Source of the DNA: Pseudomonadota bacterium
Lineage (GTDB): Bacteria; Pseudomonadota; Gammaproteobacteria; Steroidobacterales; Steroidobacteraceae
Direction: 5' to 3'
DNA length: 34,431 nt
NCBI GenBank assembly: GCA_021805275.1
Contig: JAJZFQ010000287.1
Location: 1-34,431, forward strand
Below, piece after piece: positions 9,415-17,791 of the stretch (positions are counted from its first letter, which is position 1; the number at the start of each line of letters is the position of its first letter). Below the pieces are notes generated by a model. It did no database searches, was not told where the DNA came from, and saw only the letters and a program-made list of their open reading frames with translations. The translations under genes and the position numbers were made by a program.

Positions 9415-9428
9415 TGATTGCGCTACCA
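9415..9428. promoter_or_regulatory. LacI-type operator 2b (receptor promoter, tandem pair)
   Basis: TGATTGCGCTACCA matches the locus consensus at 13 of 14 positions. The pair lies about 135-160 nt upstream of the receptor start and about 70-100 nt upstream of the LysR gene, so it may act on both. Confidence 0.65.
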
Positions 9429-9448
9429 ATCTGAAATATGATAAGAAC

Positions 9449-9466
9449 CATATGAAATTTCGTATG
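9449..9466. promoter_or_regulatory. AT-rich 18-bp near-palindrome, candidate LysR site
   Basis: CATATGAAATTTCGTATG is a perfect inverted repeat except for one pair (positions 5 and 14). It is AT-rich in GC-rich DNA and lies just upstream of the LysR gene, the usual place for autoregulatory and divergent-target LysR binding. No other copy was noticed in the window. Confidence 0.45.
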
Positions 9467-9497
9467 GATTACAGAGCGTTCTGCCCTGGGGCCGTCT

Positions 9498-10487
9498 TTG
9501 AAGAAACATCGCCGACTTGAGTCATTCCTGCGCAATCGGTTGAATATCCGGCAACTGTCCTTCATTGCCGAGCTCGATACGGCCCGTTCCGTGGGCGGCG
9601 CGGCCCAGGCCGTTGGAATGTCCCAACCGGCCGCCTCGACGCTCTTGAAGGGATTCGAAGAGGCACTCGATGTCCAGCTGTTCGAGCGCCACGCCCGCGG
9701 CATCGTCCCGACGGAGTACGGCGAGGTCCTCACTCGTCACGCGCGCGCGATCATCGCCGAGCTCGACCAGGTGCAGGAACAGATCGCCGCGTTGAAGTCC
9801 GGCCTCGCCGGTCAGGCAACGATTGGCGCGGTGGCAACGCCGGGGACGAATCTCGTGCCCTACGCGGTGGCCCAATTGAAGCAGCAGCACCCGCGCCTGT
9901 TGATCAGTATCGACATCGACTCCAGCCGCCCGCTGATCGACCGGCTGCTGCGCGGGCAACTCGACATGGTCGTGGGCCGCCTGCTCGATGCGCAGGGTGC
10001 CGGTGAGCTCCAGATGGAGCCGCTCGCCGGTGAGGTGCATGCGGCGATCGCAGCCGCGCAGCACCCGCTCGCGGCCAGACCCCAGGTGCGCCTGGAGGAC
10101 CTGCTCACCCAGCTGTGGATTCTGCCACCGCCGGGGAGCCTCCTGCGCGAGCGACTCACCGCGGTCTTCCAACAGCGAGATCTGCCCATGCCGCTCAACG
10201 TCGTCGAAGCGCAGTCATTGACGGCGATTCTCGGCCTGCTGCATGCCGCACATGCCGTCGTGCCGCTGCCCTGCGAGATCGTGCAGCCGCTGTGCGACTC
10301 CGGCGACCTGACCGTGCTCATCGAGGATATCGGGCTTGATCTCGGCCCGTTCGGCTTGATCACGCGACGCCAGCATCGGCTCTCCGCAGGCGCACAGGCG
10401 CTGGCGGCAGCCCTGCGCTCGACCGCAGCGACGCTCTACGCGCGCTCCTCGTCCGGGAGTGAACCGTTGGCGCCCAGCTCGAGGTAG
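9498..10487 (+). CDS. LysR-family transcriptional regulator
   Basis: 329-residue LysR-type regulator. The N-terminal winged helix-turn-helix (about 15-75; SVGGAAQAVGMSQPAASTLLKGFEEAL) and linker helix are followed by a two-lobed effector domain (about 105-310) starting GQATIGAVATPGTNLVP, which resembles the GbpR sugar-responsive subgroup. It is divergent from the receptor operon, so it probably regulates that operon and itself with a sugar or sugar acid as effector (inference). The start is probably TTG 9498; TTG 9540 is a shorter option beginning just before the helix-turn-helix. Its last 52 nt overlap the 3' end of uxuB on the other strand. Confidence 0.88.
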   Translation: MKKHRRLESFLRNRLNIRQLSFIAELDTARSVGGAAQAVGMSQPAASTLLKGFEEALDVQLFERHARGIVPTEYGEVLTRHARAIIAELDQVQEQIAALKSGLAGQATIGAVATPGTNLVPYAVAQLKQQHPRLLISIDIDSSRPLIDRLLRGQLDMVVGRLLDAQGAGELQMEPLAGEVHAAIAAAQHPLAARPQVRLEDLLTQLWILPPPGSLLRERLTAVFQQRDLPMPLNVVEAQSLTAILGLLHAAHAVVPLPCEIVQPLCDSGDLTVLIEDIGLDLGPFGLITRRQHRLSAGAQALAAALRSTAATLYARSSSGSEPLAPSSR

Positions 10488-11896
10488 GCCTGCGCCACCG
10501 CGCTCCTGAACCGCGCCGCGCGCGCGAGGTGCGGCGGGAAGATCTCCGTGAGCGCCAGAAAGCCCTCGACGTCGTGCTCCGGTTGATCGGTACAGGCGCG
10601 GCCGAGGGCGAGCAGCCGCTCGGCCTGCGGATCGGTGAGCGCGCCTCGAGCGCGCGCCCGCCCGACCACGAAGCGCATCCATGCCGCGAGCGCCAGCGCA
10701 AGATGCCCAAAGGGTCGCCCGGCGGCCATCGCCTCCGCGACACTCGGCAGCAGACGTACCGGGAGCTTCTTCGATCCATCCCAGGCGATCTGCGCGAGCT
10801 GGTGTCTGACACTGGGGTTGCGAAATCGATCGAGCGTCGCCTCGATGTACGCCCCGACTTCAAACGAGCCGCTCGCACGCAGACCGGGTGCGACTTCCTC
10901 GCGCAACAGACGCTCGACGCAGTGCGCGAGCGGCAGGTCACGCATCGCCTCGGCCACCGTGGTGTGACCGCGCAACAGGCCGAGGTAGGCGAGCATCGAA
11001 TGCGCCCCGTTGACCACTCTCAGCTTGGCGCGGTCATAGACCGAGACGTCCCGAGCCAACGTCACGCCCACTGCAGCCCAATCGGCCAGCCGCACCGCCG
11101 GGACATCCTCGATGACCCACTGCGTGAACCGCTCGCGCTGTACCGGCCAGGCGTCATCGAGGCCGCACTCGGCGGCAACGCGGGCGATCAGGTCCGCATC
11201 GGTCGCCGGAGTGATGCTGTCGACCATGGTGCGCGGAAAGGACACCTCGAGCTCGATCCACCGGGCCAACGCCGGATCGCGCTCAGCGGCGAATGCCGTC
11301 ACCGCCGCGCGCAGCGTCGGTCCGTTGTCCGGCAGGTTGTCGCAGCTGACCACGACGAACGGCGCCACGCCGCGGGCGTGTCGCCGCCGAAGCCCTTCGG
11401 TGAGAAATCCGATGACGCTGCGGACCGCGCCGTCGGCCCGCAAGTCGTGTGCGATCTCCGGGTGCGCGAGATCAAGCTGCCCATCGCCCCCGAGACAGTA
11501 GCCCTTCTCGGTGACGGTGAGCGTCACCAGAAGCGTCTCGGGCGCCTCGAGGCGCGCAAACACCGCCGGCCGCTCACTCGGTGCCACGAGGATCTCGTGC
11601 AGCGCACCGATCACGCGCAGCGGCGCCGCCGCGGCGAGCTCGGCCAAGCAATACAGGTTATTCTGCGGCGCGAGCGCATCGCGAACTGCGCCGCTGTGCA
11701 GCGCAACGGCGCTGATGGCCCAGCGCGGATCGCGCTCGAGCAGCCGATCGGCGTAGTACGCTTGATGCGCGCGGTGAAACGCGCCGGGACCGAAGTGCAG
11801 CCAACCGACGCGGCAAGCCTCGCGCACGTAGCGCGGACGAGCCACCTCCGCACGCACCTGCGCCAGCGTTGAGTCGCTCAGCGGCCTGAGTTTCAT
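10436..11896 (-). CDS. uxuB: Fructuronate reductase (mannitol dehydrogenase family)
   Basis: 486-residue NAD-dependent polyol dehydrogenase that should reduce D-fructuronate to D-mannonate in the cytoplasm. Visible blocks are the Rossmann start with GPGAFHRAHQA (about 32-42), SCDNLPDNG, FPRTMVDSITPAT, and KLRVVNGAHS with the catalytic-type Lys291. The family also includes mannitol and tagaturonate enzymes; fructuronate is chosen because uxaC and a mannonate dehydratase gene are close by. The start is ATG 11896. No Shine-Dalgarno is visible, and the predicted -10 box ends only 13 nt upstream, so the message may be nearly leaderless. The gene is divergent from the alpha-glucuronidase gene across one shared operator. 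Confidence 0.88.
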   Translation of the reverse strand: MKLRPLSDSTLAQVRAEVARPRYVREACRVGWLHFGPGAFHRAHQAYYADRLLERDPRWAISAVALHSGAVRDALAPQNNLYCLAELAAAAPLRVIGALHEILVAPSERPAVFARLEAPETLLVTLTVTEKGYCLGGDGQLDLAHPEIAHDLRADGAVRSVIGFLTEGLRRRHARGVAPFVVVSCDNLPDNGPTLRAAVTAFAAERDPALARWIELEVSFPRTMVDSITPATDADLIARVAAECGLDDAWPVQRERFTQWVIEDVPAVRLADWAAVGVTLARDVSVYDRAKLRVVNGAHSMLAYLGLLRGHTTVAEAMRDLPLAHCVERLLREEVAPGLRASGSFEVGAYIEATLDRFRNPSVRHQLAQIAWDGSKKLPVRLLPSVAEAMAAGRPFGHLALALAAWMRFVVGRARARGALTDPQAERLLALGRACTDQPEHDVEGFLALTEIFPPHLARAARFRSAVAQAYLELGANGSLPDEERA

Positions 11897-11925
11897 TGCG
11901 GAAAGAGTAATGGTAGCGTTATCAC
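11896..11925 (+). promoter_or_regulatory. Predicted promoter of the alpha-glucuronidase-uxaC operon
   Basis: TTGCGG (11896-11901), 17 nt, TTATCA (11919-11924), or TATCAC one base later, is a plausible sigma-70 promoter whose -10 lies in the operator. It leaves a leader of about 30 nt to ATG 11958, preceded by GGGGGGC. Read by eye. Confidence 0.4.
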
Positions 11926-11937
11926 TTTGCAACGCAA
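11910..11937 (-). promoter_or_regulatory. Predicted promoter of uxuB
   Basis: On the minus strand TTGCGT (11937-11932), 16 nt and TACCAT (11915-11910). Initiation about 7 nt further on would fall only some 6 nt before the uxuB ATG at 11896. Read by eye; the weak spacer lowers confidence. Confidence 0.4.
11911..11924. promoter_or_regulatory. LacI-type operator 3 (uxuB / GH67, shared)
   Basis: TGGTAGCGTTATCA fits the consensus at all 14 positions. It is the only operator between the divergent uxuB and GH67 genes and overlaps the predicted -10 boxes of both, so a single bound repressor could shut both. Confidence 0.78.
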
Positions 11938-11957
11938 TCACTATCGCCGGGGGGCGC

Positions 11958-14195
11958 ATGTCGCAGTTCACCCAGGCAGCACGACGCTGCACAACAGTCC
12001 TCGGGGCCACCGCCCTGCTCGCCCTGCCGACGGTGTTCGTCGCCGCGCATGCCGAGGACGGCTACCGGCTCTGGCTGCGCTACGTGCCGGTGCACGGCGC
12101 ATGGCAGAAGCGCTACCGCCACTCGGCGCGTGAGCTGGTGCCGGGCGCGGCAGACTCACCGACGTTGCGCGCTGCGACCCAGGAGCTGGAGCGGGGGCTC
12201 ACGGGACTGCTCTCGCGCCCGGTCCCGAGCGAGCCGACCGTCACTCGCAATGGCGCGATCGTGCTCGGCACACCGCGCAGCGCACCGCTGCTGCGCTCGC
12301 TGCACCTGGGCCTGCGCCGGCTCGGTGCACAGGGCTACGTGATCCGTACCGCGCAGATCAACGCCCACCGCGTCACGGTGATCGCCGCCAATACCGATAT
12401 AGGCGTGCTCTACGGGGTGTTCCGCTTCCTGCGCCAGATCCAGACCCGCCAGCCGCTCGCGCCGCTCGCCATCGCCTCGCGGCCGAAGATCCGCCGGCGC
12501 GTGCTCGACTTCTGGGACAACCTCAACGGCAGTGTCGAGCGCGGCTACGCCGGAGACTCGATCTGGAAGTGGCGCGAACTGCCGCAGTACCTCTCGCCCC
12601 GCTACACCGACTTCGCGCGCGCGTGCGCCTCGGTCGGCATCAACGGGGTGGTGCTGAACAACGTCAATGCCAGTCCGTGGATCCTCACGCCCCTGTACCT
12701 CGCCAAGGTCGCTGCGCTCGCCAATGTGCTGCGGCCCTACGGGATCCGCATCTACCTGTCGGTGCCGTTCAGTGCACCCATCACGGTCGGAAAGCTCACG
12801 AGCGCCGACCCGCTCGATCCGGCGGTGCAGGCCTGGTGGCGGCACAAAGTCGCCGCGATCTATCGCGCGGTGCCGGATTTCGGAGGCTTTCTGATGAAGG
12901 CCGATTCCGAAGGCGAACCGGGACCGGAGAACTACGGCCGCACCCAGGCGCAGGGCGCCAATCTGCTCGCCCGAGCGCTCGCCCCTCATCACGGCATCGT
13001 CATGTGGCGTGCATTCGTCTACTCCACGAACCCGCACTCCGAGGACCGCGTTCGCCAGTCCTACGACATCTTCAAGCCGCTCGACGGCAAATTCGACCGC
13101 AATGTGATCCTGCAGGTCAAAAACGGGCCGCTCGACTTCCAGCCGCGCGAGCCGTTTCATCCACTGTTCGGCGCCATGCCGCACACGCACCTGATGCTCG
13201 AACTGGAGATCACCAAGGAATACCTTGGCCAGCAGACCAGCCTCGTCTACCTCGGTACGCTGTTCCAGGGAGCGCTGCGCGCAGACACCTGGGCCCGAGG
13301 TCCGGGCTCGACGGTCGCACGGGTCATTGACGGCTCGCTCTACGGCCAGCACGACACCGCAATCGCCGGCGTCGCCAACATCGGCTCGGACCGCAACTGG
13401 TGCGGCTCAATCTTCAATCAGTCCAATTGGTACGTGTTCGGACGGCTCGCCTGGAATCCCAACGCCTCGGCCCGCACCATCGCCGCCCAGTGGGTCCGCA
13501 TGACCTTCACCAATGCCGCAAAGTTCGTGCGTCCCGTAGTGCACATGATGATGGGTTCGCGCGAAGCGGTGGTCGACTACAGCGATCCTCTCGGGCTCGC
13601 CAGTCAGATGGCCGGCACGCACTACGGCCCGGGCCCGTGGATCGCCCCGAGCGCGCACGTCCCACCGGACTGGTCGGACACCTACTACAGCCGCGCGGAC
13701 GCGAGCGGCATCGGCTTTGACCGCACGGCCAGCGGCAGCGATGCCGTCGCACAGTACGCCCCGCACGTCGCTGCCCGGTTCGCGAGCCTCAAGCGCTGTC
13801 CGGAAAATCTGCTCCTGTGGTTCCACCACGTACCGTGGACGTACCGCCTGGCGTCCGGCCACACGCTGTGGGACTCGCTAGTCCTGCACTACGTGCGCGG
13901 CGTCACCGCCGTCAAGCGGATGCGCAGGACATGGCGCGGGCTTTCCCGCTTCGTCGATCCGCGTCGCTTCCAATTGACGGCCGCGTTCCTGACCATCCAG
14001 GTGCACGAGGCCGAATGGTGGCGGGATGCGAGCATCGCCTACTTCCAATCGATCTCCCATCTGCCGCTGCCCCCAGGGGTCGCACCCCCCCCCGATTCAC
14101 TCAAGGCCTACGAGGCGTTCTGCATTCCCTACCTCGAAGGAACACCCGGGACCGGAGCGGCATGCCCGCCGGATGACGCCCCGGTGCCGCGTTGA
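11958..14195 (+). CDS. GH67 alpha-glucuronidase, exported
   Basis: 745-residue enzyme that removes (4-O-methyl)-D-glucuronic acid from the end of xylo-oligosaccharides. A signal peptide spans about residues 1-31 (VFVAAHA-E). The GH67 N-terminal domain (about 45-160) precedes a barrel with all three family catalytic carboxylates in place: Glu318 in KADSEGEPGP, Asp393 in KNGPLDFQPREP and Glu421 in ITKEYLGQ. The C-terminal helical domain follows (HHVPWTYRL, about 625-633). Length fits the family. ATG 11958 has GGGGGGC upstream; an in-frame ATG at 11910 overlaps the operator and is rejected. uxaC follows after 70 nt, so the released uronic acid feeds the next gene product. Confidence 0.95.
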   Translation: MSQFTQAARRCTTVLGATALLALPTVFVAAHAEDGYRLWLRYVPVHGAWQKRYRHSARELVPGAADSPTLRAATQELERGLTGLLSRPVPSEPTVTRNGAIVLGTPRSAPLLRSLHLGLRRLGAQGYVIRTAQINAHRVTVIAANTDIGVLYGVFRFLRQIQTRQPLAPLAIASRPKIRRRVLDFWDNLNGSVERGYAGDSIWKWRELPQYLSPRYTDFARACASVGINGVVLNNVNASPWILTPLYLAKVAALANVLRPYGIRIYLSVPFSAPITVGKLTSADPLDPAVQAWWRHKVAAIYRAVPDFGGFLMKADSEGEPGPENYGRTQAQGANLLARALAPHHGIVMWRAFVYSTNPHSEDRVRQSYDIFKPLDGKFDRNVILQVKNGPLDFQPREPFHPLFGAMPHTHLMLELEITKEYLGQQTSLVYLGTLFQGALRADTWARGPGSTVARVIDGSLYGQHDTAIAGVANIGSDRNWCGSIFNQSNWYVFGRLAWNPNASARTIAAQWVRMTFTNAAKFVRPVVHMMMGSREAVVDYSDPLGLASQMAGTHYGPGPWIAPSAHVPPDWSDTYYSRADASGIGFDRTASGSDAVAQYAPHVAARFASLKRCPENLLLWFHHVPWTYRLASGHTLWDSLVLHYVRGVTAVKRMRRTWRGLSRFVDPRRFQLTAAFLTIQVHEAEWWRDASIAYFQSISHLPLPPGVAPPPDSLKAYEAFCIPYLEGTPGTGAACPPDDAPVPR

Positions 14196-14265
14196 CCCCG
14201 AGAACCCCCGGACCCATCGGGGTCCCGTCCTCAGCGGCGCCCCGAGCGCCCCACGAGCCGCGAAC

Positions 14266-15699
14266 ATGACTGACCCTGCCCGCCCTGCACTGCACCCCGA
14301 TCGATTGTTTCCGGCCGAGCCGGCGACCCGGGCCATCGCCCGACGTCTCCACGCCGAAGTGCGTGCATTGCCGATCATCAGTCCCCATGGGCACACCGAT
14401 CCGCGCTGGTTCGCGGCCAACGAGCCGTTCAGCGATCCGGCCGCCCTGCTGATCACCCCGGATCACTACATCACTCGGATGCTCTACAGTCAGGGTGTGC
14501 CACTTGAGGCGCTCGGCGTCGAACCGAACGGCGAGCGGCACAGCCCGCCGGCGCCCGAGGCCATCTGGCGCACCTTCGCCGCGCATTACCACCTGTTCCG
14601 CGGCACTCCCTCTCGCCTGTGGCTCGACTGGGTCCTCACCGAGGTGTTCGGCGCCGACAGCCCCCTCACGAGCGCGAACGCCGAGCAGACCTACGCGCGC
14701 ATCTGCGAGCGGCTCGCCGCGCCGGCCTTCCGCCCACGCGCGCTGTTCGAGAGATTCAGCATCGAAGTGCTGGCCACCACCGAGTCGCCGCTGGATTCCC
14801 TCGAGCACCACGCCGCCCTCCGCACGAGCGGCTGGCCCGGACGAGTGATCAGCGCCTATCGGCCCGATCCGGTGGTCGATCCGCACACCCCGGGATTCCT
14901 CACGCACCTGGAGCGCCTCGGCGCACTGAGCGGATTCGATCCGTTCAGCTGGCGGGGATATCTCGGCGCCCATCGGGCGCGACGCGCCTTCTTTGCCTCC
15001 CTCGGCGCGACTTCCACCGACCATGGCCACCCGACCGCGCTAACGACCGATCTGGGTGAACGGGACGCCGAGGCGCTGTTCGAGCGCGTCGTGCGAACCA
15101 CGCGCCGCGGGGAACTCACCGACGCCGATGCCGAGACATTCCGCGCCCAGATGCTCACCGAGATGGCCCGCATGAGCCTCGAGGACGGCCTGGTGATGCA
15201 GATTCACCCCGGTGCCTGGCGCAACCACAACACGCCGCTGTACCGTCGTTTCGGTGCGAACATCGGCGCCGACATCCCGACGCGGACCGACTATGTCGCC
15301 GCACTGCGTCCGCTGCTGAATCGCTTCGGCAACGAGCGCGCCCTCACGATCATCGTGTTCACGCTCGATGAATCGAGCTACAGCCGCGAACTGGCGCCGC
15401 TCGCCGGACACTATCCGGCGCTGCGACTGGGACCGGCCTGGTGGTTCCACGACAGCCCCGAGGGTTTGCTGCGCTTTCGCGAGCAGACCAGCGAAACGGC
15501 CGGGTTCTACAACACCGTGGGCTTCAACGACGACACGCGCGCGTTCTTGTCAATTCCGGCGCGCCACGACGCGGCGCGGCGCATCGACTGCGCATTTCTC
15601 GCCCGGTGGGTGGCCGAGCACCGCCTCTCTGAGGACGAGGCGCTGCAGGTGGCGCATGATCTGGTCTATCGGCTGCCCAAACAGGCCTATCGGCTCTGA
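14266..15699 (+). CDS. uxaC: Glucuronate isomerase
   Basis: 477-residue cytoplasmic isomerase converting D-glucuronate to D-fructuronate (also galacturonate to tagaturonate). The N-terminus HPDRLFPAEP and SPHGHTDPRWF (about 44-54, metal-binding HxH of the amidohydrolase fold) are diagnostic, as are LWLDWVLTEVFG, HPGAWRNHN, GPAWWFHDSPEG and the C-terminal LVYRLPKQAY. Length is normal. ATG 14266 gives the expected family N-terminus; the larger open frame from 14026 overlaps the preceding gene. It is the second gene of the GH67 operon, which gives uronic acid release and entry into catabolism in one transcript. Confidence 0.96.
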   Translation: MTDPARPALHPDRLFPAEPATRAIARRLHAEVRALPIISPHGHTDPRWFAANEPFSDPAALLITPDHYITRMLYSQGVPLEALGVEPNGERHSPPAPEAIWRTFAAHYHLFRGTPSRLWLDWVLTEVFGADSPLTSANAEQTYARICERLAAPAFRPRALFERFSIEVLATTESPLDSLEHHAALRTSGWPGRVISAYRPDPVVDPHTPGFLTHLERLGALSGFDPFSWRGYLGAHRARRAFFASLGATSTDHGHPTALTTDLGERDAEALFERVVRTTRRGELTDADAETFRAQMLTEMARMSLEDGLVMQIHPGAWRNHNTPLYRRFGANIGADIPTRTDYVAALRPLLNRFGNERALTIIVFTLDESSYSRELAPLAGHYPALRLGPAWWFHDSPEGLLRFREQTSETAGFYNTVGFNDDTRAFLSIPARHDAARRIDCAFLARWVAEHRLSEDEALQVAHDLVYRLPKQAYRL

Positions 15700-15780
15700 T
15701 CGGCTCCGCGCCCGGCCGGCGCCGCAACGATAGCGACGCAGGCCGGGGCGGGTCGATTCACAAGCGCCGTGCGGCTCGGC

Positions 15781-17727
15781 TCACTGCACCGCGAACGCGC
15801 GGTACGAATGGGGCGCGAGCCTGACGACGAAGCTGCTCTGCCCCTGTTCGCTCGGCAACGGATTCGGCGTGATGAGCGGCGAGGACAGCACCGTGCGCCC
15901 CGAGGCCAGATCGAGCAGCTGGCGAGCCCCTCGATGTACGAAGATGCGCACCGTCACGGGACGCGCCAGATACGACTCGACGACGAACGTGTGATTGCTA
16001 TAGGCGAACACTGCGACGTGCGCCGGCGCGTTGATGCGCACCGGGAAGTTCGCCAGCAGATACCCCCGCAGTGTATTCAGCACGGGTTCGGGCAATCGGT
16101 AGAGATCTCCCATGTTGCTCGGAACGTCCAGCACGTAGAGTTCCCCGCGCGAATAACCGGTCATCAGCAGCAGCGGCACGCCATGAGCCGACGCCTCCCC
16201 TTCGACCACCGGCCAGCTGTCGTTGGTGTAGAAGCGAATCTCCGGGAAGACGATCCGCGCCGCGCGTTCACCCGGAACGTTCAGTCCCGCAGTGGTGCCA
16301 CCGGCAATGCTGCCCAGATAGTGCCGCACCATGATCGGCAGTCCGGTGTAGGTGATGTCGGCGATGGCGCGGATTCCGCGATGCTCCTGCTCGAGCGTGT
16401 GCAGCAACCCGGAGGTGATGATCACATCGCCCCCGGCCTTCAACCGCGCCTGGATCTTCGCCACCAAGTGCGGGTCGGCCGCCGCCTCCGCGCTGAGCAG
16501 CACGATCGGAGCATGCCTCGGGAAGTGCGGCTCGAGATTGATCGGGATGCCGATGTTGCCCAAGTAGTTCTGCAGGAAGTCCTCGCCGCTTGACTGGAAC
16601 GGTTTGTAACTGGCGATCCCGATCGGGTGCCCGAGCTTGCCGAGAATTTTGTCGACTTTGCCGAGCGCATAGCCGGCAACGCTGGCCCAGCCCGGCACCG
16701 CCTCGCTGCCCGGTGGCGCCTTGAACGCACGGACCATGGCGTTCCAGTCGAAGCTGGTGCGATCCGCCGCCCAGGCATAGCGTGCACCGGGGCTCACCGC
16801 CTCGGGCACGGCGAGCTGTGGCCAGCTGAACAGCGTGATTTCCGGCGACTTGGCGAACAGTGTGTCCCAGAGCTGCTCGGCGTAGCGATCGACGTACCGG
16901 TCGCCGAAGGTATCGACCCAGCCGCCCTTGTCCCCGTGCGGGCGGATGTTGTGATAGTAGCGGTAGATCAGATAGCTCTCGTACTGCTGAAGCATCTGCG
17001 CGGTGTGCACCGGATCGCGAGTCTCGGTGCCGGTGTAGATGCCGCTGAACATCTTCGCCTCGCGGTCCAGATCGAAGCCCAGCCCTTGGAAGTGCTCGTA
17101 CCAGTTCGGGTACTTGATGATCACTTTGGCATGCGGGTTGACCTGGCGCGCCGTATCGATGATCAGATGCTGCGCCACCCAGCGCATCTTGCGCAGCCGG
17201 TACTGCGTCCAGCTGAGGGACCCCTTGGCCTTGATGTCGGCGTTGCTGCGCGTATTGAAGAACGTGAAATCATCGAGAATGATGGTATTGAAATGGCCCG
17301 CCGCCATGCGCACCGCGCGCTCGCAGATCGCGACGTCGTGCGGGTTCTCGAAGTCAAAAGAATTGTACTGATTGTACTGGTTGCGACCGGCGAACAGCGT
17401 GATGCCGCCGTCTACCGTGATGCCTCGGCGGCGAAAGAACGCCGCGATCCGATCGAGCGTCGCCGGGTCGGCGAACACCTGGTCGCGGTACACCTCGAGG
17501 TACACCTTGTTGAAGTGCACCTGGCTCCAGATGCGCTGGAACTGTCGACGCAGCGTCTGCGGGTTGGCAAGCTGCCGAGTCGAGGTGACTGGGATGTACA
17601 CCGCGACGCTGAAGTTCTTGTATGGGCGCACCGCGGTGCGGGCGGGCGCAGCGCCACCCGTCCCCGCGCACAGCACCCCGCACAGTGCGGCCAGCATGCC
17701 CGCTGCTCGATGGATTCGCCTCATCAT
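15781..17727 (-). CDS. Large exported protein, putative glycoside hydrolase of unassigned family
   Basis: 648-residue exported protein whose family I cannot name. A signal peptide spans about 1-27. Residues about 38-340 read as a TIM barrel: FSVAVYIP, VYLEVYRDQVF, RRRGITVDGGITLF, FNTIILDDFTFFNTR (paired Asp at a barrel strand end), KVIIKYPNWYEHFQG, SGIYTGTETRD and ITLFSWPQLA, all plausible sugar-site elements. Residues about 400-480 (IVLLSAEAAAD, LKAGGDVIITSGLLHTL) look like the Rossmann-like glutamine-amidotransferase-type domain seen in GH42-like enzymes, and a beta-rich C-terminal domain follows. It is last in the transporter-manD operon. ATG 17727 follows GAGGGG. A role on (glucurono)xylan fragments is inferred from context only. 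Confidence 0.7.
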   Translation of the reverse strand: MMRRIHRAAGMLAALCGVLCAGTGGAAPARTAVRPYKNFSVAVYIPVTSTRQLANPQTLRRQFQRIWSQVHFNKVYLEVYRDQVFADPATLDRIAAFFRRRGITVDGGITLFAGRNQYNQYNSFDFENPHDVAICERAVRMAAGHFNTIILDDFTFFNTRSNADIKAKGSLSWTQYRLRKMRWVAQHLIIDTARQVNPHAKVIIKYPNWYEHFQGLGFDLDREAKMFSGIYTGTETRDPVHTAQMLQQYESYLIYRYYHNIRPHGDKGGWVDTFGDRYVDRYAEQLWDTLFAKSPEITLFSWPQLAVPEAVSPGARYAWAADRTSFDWNAMVRAFKAPPGSEAVPGWASVAGYALGKVDKILGKLGHPIGIASYKPFQSSGEDFLQNYLGNIGIPINLEPHFPRHAPIVLLSAEAAADPHLVAKIQARLKAGGDVIITSGLLHTLEQEHRGIRAIADITYTGLPIMVRHYLGSIAGGTTAGLNVPGERAARIVFPEIRFYTNDSWPVVEGEASAHGVPLLLMTGYSRGELYVLDVPSNMGDLYRLPEPVLNTLRGYLLANFPVRINAPAHVAVFAYSNHTFVVESYLARPVTVRIFVHRGARQLLDLASGRTVLSSPLITPNPLPSEQGQSSFVVRLAPHSYRAFAVQ

Positions 17728-17791
17728 GCCCGTCCCCTCTCTTTTGTAAAAATGCTGTACTGCGCCAACTCGAATGACTCTGCGCCCCGGC

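Noticed and set aside
11910..11957. ATG 11910 as start of the GH67 gene
   Set aside because: It overlaps the operator and lies inside the predicted promoter; ATG 11958 has a good ribosome site and opens a proper signal peptide.
15726..15739. CGATAGCGACGCAG as another LacI-type operator
   Set aside because: Only the left half fits, and it lies between convergent gene ends where no promoter is needed.
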